A stretch of 64,000 nt of DNA from assembly GCF_030272615.1 (NCBI RefSeq), contig NC_081413.1:442267038-442331037 (forward strand). Reading direction: 5' to 3'. This document shows positions 10,169 through 21,441 of this stretch, one piece after another. The notes beneath the pieces were generated by a model. The model saw nothing but the letters and a program-made list of their open reading frames with translations. It made no database searches and was not told the DNA's origin. The position numbers were made by a program, and so were the translations under genes. The stretch is from Cryptomeria japonica (lineage: Eukaryota > Streptophyta > Pinopsida > Cupressales > Cupressaceae). The first letter of the stretch is position 1; every line of letters starts with the position of its first letter.

Positions 10169-10906
10169 TTACATTAGCATAGCAGATTCTCTCCTCCTCT
10201 CTTTTGTTACTTCTTCTATATGTTATTCTCATTCTTCTATTTGTCGTCCTTAGTGTTGTCTACTTGAGGACGATGCAAAGCATTGAGATCTCTCGATCTC
10301 TCTCATGTTGACTCAAAAGACACATATGTTCCCTTCTTCTAGGTGACCTTCCTTGATTGGGGAATGAAGAACAATTATGCATACATACATATGATATATA
10401 CATGAATTATCATACAGCATACTGACCCCGAGGAAAGCGAAGTCACCTTGTGCTTCGTGTTTTGTGTCTATTATCCTTGGGCTTATCTCACACTTGGGGG
10501 CTAAATCCTTGTGATAACGTACTCCTTTCTCATTTCTTATATGTATCACTACCTTAAAGAAATCACCCCCGGTGAGGCGTGTGCGATCGCTTTAACGTAG
10601 GGGGGCATACATCCCGTTCATATCTTTTCAAGATACTTGAAAATTTCTTGACAAATTTTAACCTTGCCTTGAAAATTTTTGATATCTTTCTTGCATGACT
10701 CATAGTGAGGGAACCTTACTACTGATAGTCATGGTTCTCCCTCGGGATCTTCCCTTTTACTTTGTCAATCGAAGTCATAAGATCCTTAGTCCACTGGGGG
10801 CTTGGTGTGTCTTGCTTCCTTGACGTGGTGAAAGTCTTTCAATGTTGTTTCCTTGTACTTTACCGGAAGTATGAGCATACATACTCCCGCTAAAGTGGGG
10901 GCTAAA
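10169..10906 (+). other. 3' UTR and polypurine tract of gag-protease element
   Basis: Non-coding stretch with several G-rich runs (ACTTGGGGGCTAAAT, ACGTAGGGGGGC, CCACTGGGGGC). AAAGTGGGGGCTAAA at 10892-10906 abuts the 3' LTR and is the likely polypurine tract. The phrase GGGGGCTAAA occurs twice (about 10496 and 10897), so the upstream one may be a decoy. No pol gene lies here. Confidence 0.75.
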
Positions 10907-12174
10907 TGTAGCGTCCTAAAATTGTGACACTTGCAATTTCGACTGCATTTCGGTCTTCACAATGGCGACGCAACACGCAACCTGAATGGAGACCCCGAAA
11001 CCTGATTATGACACTGAAAACTGCATTTTTCAAGTACCCTGGCCTGAACCTCCTTGCACCCTGCTGTCCCGGGAGGTGGGACTAGAGTGCCCAACGCCCT
11101 GGTCCTTCAGGACCAGGGTGCCTAGCGCCCTGGTCCCCAGGACCATGGCGCCCAACGCCCTGGTCCCTGGGTCCTATTTTGGGCCTGGTCTCTTTTGGAC
11201 TTCGGGTCTTTATGTTTGCAATTTGGAAATTATCTTTCCTGGTCGGCCTAAGGTCGGGAAAATCAATCTATCAGCCCTAATTGACAAGTATATAAACTAC
11301 ATTTGCCTCTCCCATTTGAAGAAGAAGGACATATGTGTACAAGGCGTGGAAACTATACTCAAGCATTCAAGCATTCAAACATTCAAGCATTCCTTCTAAG
11401 TCTCCATTCAAGGCTAAGTGTTGCATTCAAGACAAGGATTCAACCATTGAAGAGGAGATCACATACTACATGCTACATACAACATACTACTACAACAAAC
11501 ATACAACATCTATACCTTCGCACATAAGGATACAAACATCCTTACAACAAGGTATTAGTACTTGTTTTACAGTCATTTACATTTACAGCACTTGCTCATT
11601 TCTTGGTTAATTCCAAAACCGGGGTTTGACCTAAAGGCAAACCCCTAATCCCTAACCCCCCAATCGTCTTCGCTTTTCTGTGTGTAGGTTGCAGGTACGC
11701 GGCTGGAATTGAAGATCTGGAATCCTTGTGCAGAGACGAACAGATCCCCCTTCGTTTCGCGGATTTTTCGGAGGACTGTGGCGCCGGGCGCCATCATCCC
11801 GACAACTTTTGCTCAAATTTGCAGGACAGTGTCGTATCGACATTTTACTGCTAATTCCAGGTCCGCAGCTTCATCCTATATCCCTATCTCAGTTTATAAG
11901 CGAATCTTTGTCACTTTCTATGCATTCCTAGCTTAATTCTTCTATGCACATTCTTTACAAAAGAGGGTAGCCTTGTTTTCTTAACCCTTGAAACACATTT
12001 AGCATCGAATCTTGCATTGTGTGGGATGGGATCTTGTGGGTTTCAACCCCTCTTTTGAATGTAAAGTCTCTCCCCTAAGTGAAAACCATCAACCCTAGTG
12101 AATCTTCCTTCTCTCTCCTCGGAGTTGGAAGAGGGGAGAGCAACTAGGGTTCGATCGTGATTTTCCGCTTTACA
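10907..12174 (+). repeat. 3' LTR of gag-protease element
   Basis: 1268 bp, TGTAGCGTCC to CTTTACA. It is followed by the target-site copy AGTTC at 12175-12179. It carries about 61 bp more than the 5' LTR owing to the expanded hairpin module at 11078-11171. The leader-type hairpin is at 11773-11799. Confidence 0.95.
11078..11171. repeat. expanded GC-rich hairpin module in 3' LTR (about three units)
   Basis: About three consecutive units of 30-31 bp share GCCC-A/T-A/G-CGCCCTGGTCC. Between units the sequence GGTCCTTCAGGACC is itself a perfect short palindrome. Only one unit exists at the same place in the 5' LTR. Confidence 0.85.
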
Positions 12175-13283
12175 AGTTCAGTCAGCTATATTTATCTTCA
12201 AACATCTGTTCTTAGATTTGGAAAACAATAAACTTATCCTACACACATAATTTCTAGAAACAAAGTCTCTCTTGAAATGTCGGACAATCCTACAAACTCA
12301 AAATTTTACATAATTGTGACCATAGGCAGTCCTTGCATAGTCCTTGCATAGTCTTCATTTACATCCTTATTATCATCCTTAGAAGTTTTATAAGTCCTCA
12401 TTTACGTCCTTATTATCATCCTTAGTCCCTGCATAGTCCTCATTTACGTCCTTATTATCCTCCTTAGTCCCTGCATAGTCCTCATTTATGTACTTATTAT
12501 TGTCCTTAGTCCTTGCATAGTCCTCAATTACGTCCTTATTATCATCCTCAGTCCTTGCATAGTCATCATTTACATCCTTATTATCATCCTTAGAACTTCC
12601 ATAGTCCCCATTTATGTCTTTATTATCATCCTCATATACGTCCTTAAATTTGGTCCTTATTAGATTTCATATACGTATGTCTTAGTCCATCATCATTTGT
12701 ATAATCATCTTAGAAAGTCATAGCATGCGTCCTAATGGGTCTCCTAGGTGATGGTTTGCTCCCCTTTGAGCAACCTAATCTAGTGCCAAAAGATGATCAA
12801 TAGGAAATCATTGACGGTTTAAGTAACTTGGCCTGGGAATTAAAGAGAAATGCACCTCATTATATAGGAGTCCAGTACGAGCTAAATATATAGTATAAAA
12901 TTTCCCGTAGAATTGATAGAGCTTGAAAAAATTGCATTGCAAAAATCTCGAAATACTCAACAAGTCTTACGTCAAAATCCTCAATAGAGAGCTGGTTTAG
13001 TGTTGTATATTTTATATCTAGGTCTAGAGTCTTACATTATTGTCATCTTGCATTAGGTTTGAAACCATCCTTATATAGAAGTCTTAAATGCTCGTCACAA
13101 GGTCACAAAAGGAAAAAAAGTAAGATGGTCCCAAACAATGACCTGTCAGTAAATCCAACTTGGAACATGGACATATCAACTAGTCAATAGTCAATTCCTC
13201 AAGCAATGCCCACAATACATTAACTACAACAAAATTTAACATGAGAAGAGATTGAATCAACCCAACAGGACCCACATGTCCTT
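12175..13283 (+). repeat. Gypsy-A leader, second part, with a 42-bp tandem repeat
   Basis: Resumption of the Gypsy-A leader after the insertion. From about 12328 to 12640 there are about seven imperfect copies of a unit of about 42 bp: AGTCCCTGCATAGTCCTCAT, then TTACGTCCTTATTATCATCC. The units are directly adjacent and drift in sequence. The rest (12640-13283) is non-coding with no feature I recognise. Confidence 0.75.
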
Positions 13284-13504
13284 ATGATCTTAGACGCTCT
13301 TATACATAATGATAGGTACAAATATCTTGCATTGTTATTACAAAATGGGGCCAAATTACCTGAAGATTTTGATATCATGACAATCTTACCACTAGGAAAT
13401 ACTTTAGGTTCAAATAGTAGTCAAATACCACATATGACACAAACACAAGCAATGACCTCAAGTTTTCCTCAAAATGCACCAACATCATCAATACAAACAA
13501 ATGT
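13284..13504 (+). pseudogene. gag: Gypsy-A gag, N-terminal fragment
   Basis: The open frame contains KYLALLLQNGAKLPEDFDIM, which matches KYFLMLAKSGAKLPQDFDMN in the gag N-terminus of Gypsy-B (near 61650, - strand). This fixes it as the start of a Tat-type gag. The frame is cut by the LINE inserted after 13504 and continues at 21442. Bases 13495-13504 (AAACAAATGT) are the LINE target-site copy. Confidence 0.75.
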
Positions 13505-13651
13505 AGGGAAATGGAGGGAATAGCGGAAGGAACAACGTTTGCAGGGGGAAATTTGAATTTGAGAAATGGAGGGAACAACGATGTTGGTTCCTCTAGGTCT
13601 GACTCCATTGCAGCTCGAGGACAAACATCTGATGATGAGGATGGAAGATAG

Positions 13652-15195
13652 GATGGGGACCCACGAACATGGGACCCTCCTCCTGATCCCGAAAACTTAA
13701 AAAATTCTCAAGATTCAAGCCCCGAGGCAGTGCAGATCAACTCAGAAAATACCAAGGAGGGACGAGTACCTAAACCCTGGAATAGTCTCTTCGCTAGACA
13801 AGCATCTGGTAAACTAATTGGTAAATCATCTTTCCCCTTTGTGAAGGATATATTAGACAATAGAATAGGTAAACTTGTGATTGAGATTCCTGATTTGGTT
13901 ATTGACCATAGTATCTCTTTAATGACTCTTTCTCTGGTGGGGAAATTTGTTGGACCTCAACCTAATATTGAGGATGTTAGATCCTTTGTTAAGAGAAAAT
14001 GGAGAATGAAAGGACAGGTTGAAGTCTCTGCCCTTCCTAGAGGATTTTTTGTGTTCTCCTTTTCATATGGGGAAGATCTGGAAGCAGTACTAAGTGGTGG
14101 CCCCTGGATGTTTGGTAAATCCTCTCTTTCTGTTAGAAAATGGTCCCCTAATATGGAACTAAATGACTCTTTTTTTGAATCTTCTCTGGTGTGGGTTAGG
14201 TTTCCTGGGCTACCATTGGAATACTGGGTGGAGGATGCTTTCTTAGGAATTTCTAACTCCTTTGGGGAGCTTGTTGCGATAGACCAAATGACCACAACTC
14301 GCAAGAGATTGGTGTATGCGTGCATTTGCGTCAACATATCACAGAATATGGATCTCCCAAGTACTATTGACATAAACTCCAAACTTGGGTTATGGGAACA
14401 AGCCATTGAATTTGAATCTCTCCCTTTTATGTGTTTCTCTTGCAAAAAAGTAGGTCACTGGGCTAAGGCTTGCCCTAGCAACCCTAAAAGACCTGTGATG
14501 AAAGAAAAAAACATTCACAAACCGGTTTGGAAAGAAAAAAATAACAACAAAGACTGCAACAAGTTAGAAGAAAAAAGTGGAAACTTGGTAAACAAACCAG
14601 AACATCTAAAAGTTGACTCCACTGACCCTCCTAAATACCCCCCCTTGAAGGGGAACAAAAAGAATGAAACCAAGGAGTTTGAGATCAAAATAGGCAATAC
14701 CTTTGAGGCCCTTCAGTCACAGGAGAAGGAGAATGAAATCAGCACAAAGACACTTGAAGATGGTGATATTGAGATATCACTAACTTTCATCCTGAGGAGC
14801 TACATGAACCCATAGCAAAGAAAGAAGAACCCTGTTTAGGGGAAGAGCTTCAAGAATAGGAAATAGAAATGGGAAGGAGTAAAAATTTTGGGTCACCACA
14901 AGAAAACTTAAATGCTTTATTCTAGAACATAGAAGTGAATATGACCACTTCATCCCAGAAAAGAGAAGATCTATGGAGCAACATGCAAGATGAATCTAGA
15001 GCAGAACAACAAGAAGAAAACACAACAAGAAATGGAATGAAAGTTAAGACCAAGAAGGTAGGAGGTCCTAATGGAATAAAAACTAGAACCAGATCTAAGG
15101 CCGATTTTGGGGCCTCAAGATCCCCACCGGGATGCAAAACTATGAAATGGCATAGGGACCAGGAGAGTAAGAAAAACATATCTGATGGAAGGTAG
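13652..15195 (+). pseudogene. LINE ORF1, DUF4283 and zinc-knuckle protein
   Basis: The main frame is open from about 13652 to 14815; a frameshift near 14770 moves the C-terminal part into another frame that ends at 15195. The N-terminal half matches the DUF4283 domain of plant LINE ORF1 proteins: RGFFVFSFSYGEDLEAVLSG, GPWMFG, VWVRFPGLPLEYW. A CCHC knuckle CFSCKKVGHWAKAC follows at about 14434-14475. The tail is Lys- and Glu-rich. ORF1 proteins bind LINE RNA and help target-primed reverse transcription. The start codon is uncertain: an in-frame TAG precedes 13652 and no ATG near it is clearly the start. Confidence 0.85.
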
Positions 15196-15230
15196 TGAAC
15201 TATCAAGGAGTCCTTCCCCCAGGCTTCCAA

Positions 15231-18200
15231 ATGAAAGTAATATCTTGGAACATTAGAGGCCTAAATGGTCTCAATAAACAGGATATATTAAGGAACCTTA
15301 TTCGAGATCAAAATTCGGATATTATCCTGGTTTAGGAAACCAAAATGAGTAAAGAGAAAGTGGAGAAATTAAAGTTTTTTAAAAATGGAGGGGTCTATGG
15401 TAGTAGCTCGAATGGAGCCTCAGAAGGGGTTGCTATATTTTGGAATAAAAACACAACCTCTGGAGATATGATAGATGTGGATGGCAATATTTTATCCCTA
15501 AAAGCTAAAAGCATCTTTGATGGTAAGGAATTTGTTATCACTAATATCTATGCCTCTAACTCCAAATTTGCTAGAAGTAAATTCTAGAATAAAGTTCAGC
15601 ATAAAAGGAAAAATTCCCTATGCACAGCTGGGTTGTGATGGGAGATTTCAATACTCCTCTGTAATACATAGAAAAATTTGGAGGTAGTCAAGCTCAACTA
15701 GATAGCAAATCTGACCTGATGGACTTTATTAATGACAATGCTCTCATTGATTTGGATCTCAATGGGGCTTCCTACACTTGATCTAACTGAAGAGATGGTG
15801 ATGATCTCATCCAGGTAAGACTTGATAGATCCCTTCTCTCTAATGATTGGATTCTTTCTCATAGTTGTTCCCTTTCTGTTATTAGTAGAATTGGGTCAGA
15901 TCATTATCCCATTTCCTTTGTTGCTGAGAACTCTAAGAATAATCAGAGATTCCCTTTTCATTTCGAAAAGATGTGGACCTCCCACCCTAATCTTGAAAAT
16001 TCCATTACTGAATGGTGGAATCTTGATGTTAATGGAACTGCCATGTATAAAGTTGCCAAAAAACTTAAATATGTCAAAACCAATATTAAGACCTGGAACA
16101 AGAAGGTCTTTGGTGATATCTTTGATTCAAAGAAAAAATTAAAGGAGGAACTGGACCAGATACAAAATTCCATCCAGGAAGAAGGCTACAAAAAGTATTC
16201 CAAATCCATGGAAGATAAGGTCCTAGGCAACATCCACAACATTATTTCTAGGGAAGAAATATATTGGAGACAGAGATCCAGAGCTATATGGCTGAAGGCA
16301 GGGGACAGAAACACTAAATTTTTCCACATGACTTCTCTAAAACATAAGGCTGCAAATAGAATCACATGACTAATTGTTGAGAACAACACTCTACTTAATA
16401 AGGATGAAATCAGGGATGAAGCTGTTAGATTCTTCAAGCAGCTCCTTTCTAGTAACAAGGACCTTGATCAGACCCATCAACTCAATTTGGTTAATAATAT
16501 TCCTAAGATCATAAACCCTATTCAGAATAAGGCCCTTATTGCTATCTCATCTGCTAGAGAAATCAAAAAAGTTGTCTTCTCTTTTCAAGGGGATAAAGCT
16601 TCGGGCCCTGATGGCTTCCCTATGTTCTTCTTCCAAGAATTCTGGCATATTGTGGGGGAGGATACGGTTAATGCGGTTAAAGAATTTTTTGGATCTAGAA
16701 GAATCCTTAAGGAATTGAATTCCACTTTTATAGCCTTAATCCCCAAAGTTGCTGGGGTAGATTCTATGGGAAAATTTAGGCCAATTAGCTTATGCAACTC
16801 TTTCTACAAAATTATATCCAAAGTTTTGACCACTAGAATTTTGGTGGTGCTTCCTTTCATCATATCTGAAGAGCAAAAAGGCTTTGTTCCTGGTAGGCAG
16901 ATTCTGGACTCAATCATTCTTGTTCATGAGAACATTCATTCCCTCAGTGCTGCTAAGAAAGAAGGTTTCTTGATAAAGTTGGATCTGGCAAAGGCTTATG
17001 ATAGAGTTGGGTGGGATGTTCTCTTTAAAATCATGGGGGATTTTGGTTTTGATGATAAGATTATCAAAATAATCAGAGAACTAATCACTACTCCTATGTT
17101 CTCTATTTTGGTTAATGGATCTCCAACAAATTTTTTTAAAACTTCTAGAGGGCTAAGACAAGGAGATCCCATATCTCCTATCCTTTTTACCATTTTGGCT
17201 GAAAGTATGAGCAGATTGATTCATAAGTTGAAACAAAGCAAAACTATCAAAGGTCTTCAACCTTCCTCTACCAATGTTTTTTGCACTCATCAACAGTTTG
17301 TTGATGACACTATCCTCATAGGATATTCTTCAGTCAAGGAGGCTGATGCCTTCAAAATAGCTCTCAACTCCTATGCTTTGGCAACTGGTCAGCAAGTTAA
17401 TTGGGACAAATCGGCTATGTAGTTCCTCAATACTCCAGTCATAAGACAATAGAAAATTGCTAACATTATTGGGTGCAAAGTGGAAATGCTCCCTTCCACC
17501 TATCTAGGTCTTCCTTTAGGGTTGGTTCCCCCAAATTCCTTTTGGAATATGATCATTGATAAAATTAATAAGAGACTTGCTGGATGGAAAGGCTCAATGT
17601 TATCTTAGGCTGGGAAAATGTAGCTCCTCCAAGCTACCCTCAAAATCTCCCTGTTTATGCCCTCGGTCTATTTGGTATTCTGGCTAAATTTGCTGAAGCT
17701 ATGGAAAGAATCCATAAGACCAAAGATATCCCTGAAAGAATCCATAAGACAAAGTGTGTAGACCAAAGAACAAAGGAGGGTTGGGGATTAAATTTATAAA
17801 AACCTTTAACAAAGCTCTTCTTGCCAAGTAGTTATGGAGAGCCTATGACACTAAGAAAGATTGGAATCAAATTTGGTTTGACAAATACATTCAGAATCAG
17901 ACTATCCAAGGAATCCTTAACTCTGAAGATATCCCTGCTAGATCCTTCATCTGGAATAGTATTACCAAATCCATAAAAGTTGCGAAAGCTAGGGTTGGAT
18001 GGGTCCTTGGAAAAGGTGAAAGAATAAGGTTTTGGGAAGACCCCTGGATGAAGAATGAAGCCCTTTATGATCAAAACAACAGTCAAATTATTTATAGTGT
18101 AAAAGGAGGTTTGGGCTTATGGTATGTGACTATTGGAAGGAGAATAAGTGGGTTATACTTGAGGACATCCATTCTGGATTTTCCTCTCTCCGAAAAGAGT

Positions 18201-19363
18201 TGTTGTCCTTTTCCCCTAATAGAAGCCATGATGATGTTTTCCTCTATAAAAGTGATCCTAAAGGTGATATCACAGTTGCTTTTGCCTATAAAAACACTTT
18301 CTCTCAAACCAGCAATCCCATTTGGAGTGAAGTTTGGAACAACATCCTGATCCCTAAAGTCAACATTTTCTTTTGGCTTGCTTCTCATAATAGCACCCTT
18401 ACTCTTGAAAATTTAATCTAAAGGGGCTTCAAATTCCCTAATAGATGTGAGCTTTGTCAAAAGGAAGGGGAATCATTTGATCACCTATTTTTTCACTACT
18501 CCTTCACCTAGGAAATTTGGTGCAAAATGTTGGAAAAATGGAAAATTAACTAGGTCATGAACAAGAGCATCAAGGATATCATCTGGCAATGGAATTTTCC
18601 TACCAAATGTCAAATCATCAAGAACCTGTGGTCTTTGATCCTCCCCTTGATATGTTGGGGCATTTGGAAAGAAAGGAATAACTGGATATTTAGGGAAGAT
18701 AAGTGTAATACTCAGGTAGTCTTTGAAAAAATATGCAGGGCTATAAAGGAGAACATCAACATTCCTCACAAGAATAATTAGCAATGGGCTATTATTGATA
18801 TGAATGATATGGAAAGAGAAATCCTCACCGAATGGAACCTAATGCATAAGGTCTACAGATCAGAAAATAAGAATAAGAGAGATAACATTGTATGGCAGTT
18901 TCCTGAATATGACTGGATAAAGGTTAATTTTGATGGGGCGGCTAAAGGGAACCCTGGAAAGGCTGGTGGAGGGGGATTTATTAGAAATGCTCAAGGAATT
19001 TGCATTGCTACTTTTTCTTCCCCTTTTGGAACCCAAAATAACCATGTGGCTGAAGCTCTGGCCATGCTAAAGAGCCTCCAGCTAGCTCAGGAATTCAAAT
19101 TTAAAAAAATTTGGCTCAAAGGGGACTCTTTAAACATCATACAAGCCCTTAAAGGTACTAGTTCTATTTCCTAGAATATTGCCAATATTATTAAAAATGC
19201 TAAAGATGTTCTAAATAACTATGTTATCATTATTATAACCCATACCTTTAGAGAGGGCAATAAGGTAGCGGATATCCTTGCCAATGAAGGGGTCAAATTG
19301 GAGAAGGACGTCAAATACATAGGAGAAAATCACATCAAATGGGAGATTAAGGAGCAATTATAA
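15231..19363 (+). pseudogene. LINE ORF2: endonuclease, reverse transcriptase, zinc region, RNase H
   Basis: It starts at ATG 15231 with the apurinic-type endonuclease signature VISWNIRGLN, then VMGDFNTPL and IGSDHYPISF. RT spans about 16600-17450 with SGPDGFPMFFF, IALIPKV, FRPISLCNSFYKIISKVL, FLIKLDLAKAYDRV, GLRQGDPISPILF and the catalytic FVDDT (usually FADDT). The zf-RVT region is at about 18330-18520 (ILIPKVNIFFWLASH, CELC, DHLFF). RNase H at about 18900-19340 keeps FDGAAKGNPG, the AEALAM Glu and GDS. I count about 10 TAG, 2 TAA and 3 TGA stops plus frameshifts (near 15600 and 17600-18100). ORF3 starts 13 bases after the stop codon. Confidence 0.9.
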
Positions 19364-19376
19364 TTTGATTGCCTCA

Positions 19377-21257
19377 ATGGATCAAGCTAATATCATGATT
19401 GATTTCTGGGGAACGAGTACCAATGACAGATTTTGGGGGTGGATTAACTGTCAGATGATGAGTGTTTCTCGGCATCAAAACCAAGATCATATGTGTGCGA
19501 AAGATAATAGTAATAATAGTAGGGTTTGTATGAACATGAGTAGCAATCTGAAAACTATGAAAGAGTCTTTACACGGGGAAACCAGAAATAAAAAGTCTTC
19601 AGAGCTTCATCCACGGATTGAGAATTGCAACAGAGGATACCTTTACCTGGAAAGCAGAATGGGAGGTAACCTAAATAGGAATGAGCCTTCAGGTTGTGAG
19701 AATTGGAAGAGCAAAAGAAAGGTTTGGAGAAGGCTCCATAGACATGGTTTCACTGATTATATGGAGAAGCTCCATGGTAGTAGAAACTCTGTGTCTCATG
19801 GTTTCGCTAAAAGCTAGAGCAACAACAGGGCTACCTTGTTTGGGGAAATTTGGCAAATCGATGAAAATTTGATTGGGGAGGTCACAGGATTCAAGATGGA
19901 GGGGACAAATTTCTACAGGGATAGGAAGTATGCCACTGAGGCTTTCAAAAATTTCCCGAAGACGGAGGACGAGAAGGGCAACCTGGCAAAGAAGGACAAC
20001 ATATCATACTACACCCCCCAACAGGTAAAACCTTACTGGCAAAAAGTTCTTAGGGCTTTAATGGAATATTTGACTGTGGATGGCAAATTTATGAAAACTT
20101 ACAACTATCATTTTGCTATCCTAAACCACTTCTGCCATGGGGCTAAAACATCCTTGCCCTTCTATTTAGCCTCCTCTTTAAACGAGAGCCTGGCCGACCA
20201 TGCCAAAAAGCCCAGCTCCTATCCTTTAGCACACCAGGGACTCATTTTGCTTATTTATGAACATATTAAGGATAAGGCTAGGGCTACCAAGGATGATCCT
20301 TTGATCATCAATGCTCAGATATCTGAGAAATGAATAGACTCTGATTCGATTGGGGAGCCCAGCACCCCTACCCATAAAAAAAGGAAGGTTGAAACTGAGT
20401 AGGATGAAAAGGATGTGCATTGTGATGAAGAAGAGGGAAAGGATAAGGACACTGATTCTAAAATGGAGCTTAACAAGGAGGAGAATTATGGGGAAGGAGA
20501 GGAAGTGGGAAATTCTGAGAATCGTCACTCCAACCCTAAGGGCTCAAAAAGTGAGAAAGAGGCTCTAAATCCTAAGGAGGGTGAAAACCCTAATGCTGAG
20601 GAGACTGAATAGAGCAAGGACTTTGTGGATACCATCCTAGATACCGCCCGCAACTGCACCCTTGAATTCTTCAATTTTTAGAAGTGGGTGGTTGAAAACA
20701 TCACCAGCATGTAGGGTAAACAAAGGGAGCTGGAAGTTAAGATCAATAAGCTGATTAAGATGTTTGACTCTGGGAAACAGAACGAGGAGACGAAAAATAG
20801 TGAAGCGGAGGAGGAAATGGAAATGGAGGACTGGCTGGAGAAAGATCTGATAAAAGGCAACCTGAAACATTTGGAGGACGTTATTAAAACCATGAAGGAA
20901 TAGGTGGAGGAGGACAAGGACAACGTCAATGCCCGGATGGCCCGAAATGAGAAAGCCTTGAAAAGTCTTATAAACCAGAGCCTCTAGGATTTTAAAGTCT
21001 CCTCCCAGAATATGAATGTGCTGGTGAATCATCTGGAAAAGAAAAACTAGGAGAAGAACCTGGTAATTATAGAAGATGCTCGTACTTCCAGCCTAACCCA
21101 CCAGACCCCTAGGCGCAAAACCAGGCAGACTATGGCTGAGAAGGACACAAAAATGAAAGAGAGTCAGATTGCTTAGGAAAACACCGACTTGAGGGAAGTA
21201 GCCAAGGCAATGATGCTCTTGGTGCAGAATGTAGAAGAAACCATGAAGAGTTTTTAA
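19377..21257 (+). pseudogene. LINE ORF3, extra ORF after RNase H, function unknown
   Basis: One reading frame of 626 codons from ATG 19377 to TAA 21255-21257, broken by about nine TAG and one TGA but with no frameshift I can see. The N-terminal 140 residues are polar and Asn-rich. A compact domain at about residues 150-310 includes LIGEVTGFKMEGTNFYRDRK, YYTPQQVKPYWQKVLRALME, YNYHFAILNHFCHG and LPFYLASSL. A nuclear-localisation-like PTHKKRKVE follows near 20380, then an acidic linker, and then a long Lys/Glu-rich region with coiled-coil character to the end. The middle part loosely resembles, in layout, the putative plant transposon protein domain; I cannot confirm that. Standard plant LINEs have two ORFs. 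Confidence 0.65.
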
Positions 21258-21431
21258 ATTTCTTGTAATGATAGGCTTGGGGTCAATTTCTTGCTGGCCT
21301 CTTGTTGTCCTTTTCTCTATTGCTGGTTTTTTTGCTGGTCTTTTGTAGCTGTTGTGTTTTGTTTCTTTCTTGAATATCTTTCGAATGTAAATGGGTTTCG
21401 GGTCCCTTAAAACCTATTTTTACTTAATCAA
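21258..21431 (+). other. LINE 3' UTR
   Basis: T-rich stretch ending GGGTTTCGGGTCCCTTAAAA, then CCTATTTTTACTTAATCA, directly before the target-site copy. There is no poly(A) tail of note. Confidence 0.7.
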
Positions 21432-21441
21432 AAACAAATGT

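Larger units (their letters stand above)
4338..12174 (+). mobile_element. Non-autonomous gypsy element carrying only gag and protease
   Basis: Complete LTR element of 7837 bp. Both ends are clear: LTRs at 4338-5544 and 10907-12174, and a perfect 5-bp target-site duplication AGTTC at 4333-4337 and 12175-12179. The single long coding frame (6725-10168) holds gag, a retropepsin-like region and a proline-rich basic tail. There is no reverse transcriptase, RNase H or integrase anywhere between the LTRs, so transposition must have used proteins from another element. The LTRs differ by about 22 substitutions (about 19 transitions), so it is the youngest datable insertion here. The arrangement resembles the TR-GAG class of plant elements, with a protease-like domain added. 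Confidence 0.9.
13505..21431 (+). mobile_element. L1-type plant LINE with three ORFs, apparently full length
   Basis: 7.9 kb non-LTR retrotransposon flanked by the 10-bp duplication AAACAAATGT (13495-13504 and 21432-21441). The order is short 5' UTR, ORF1 (nucleic-acid-binding), ORF2 (endonuclease, RT, zinc region, RNase H), and an additional ORF3. The 3' end reads CTATTTTTACTTAATCA, without a poly(A) run. All ORFs carry stops, mostly TAG, and at least three frameshifts, so it is dead. It splits the gag gene of Gypsy-A. Confidence 0.9.

Noticed and set aside
12328-12640. CRISPR-like array of 42-bp repeats
   Set aside because: Units are directly adjacent and drift throughout; there are no conserved repeats separated by unique spacers, and the context is a plant retrotransposon leader.
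13957-14445. 162-codon - strand ORF opposite LINE ORF1
   Set aside because: Shadow of the well-supported ORF1 on the + strand; no domain of its own.
15231-21257. TAG reassigned as a sense codon (genetic code variant)
   Set aside because: TAG stands in place of both Gln and Trp, TGA and TAA stops and frameshifts occur too, and open genes such as the gag at 6725 contain none internally. Mutational decay explains it better.
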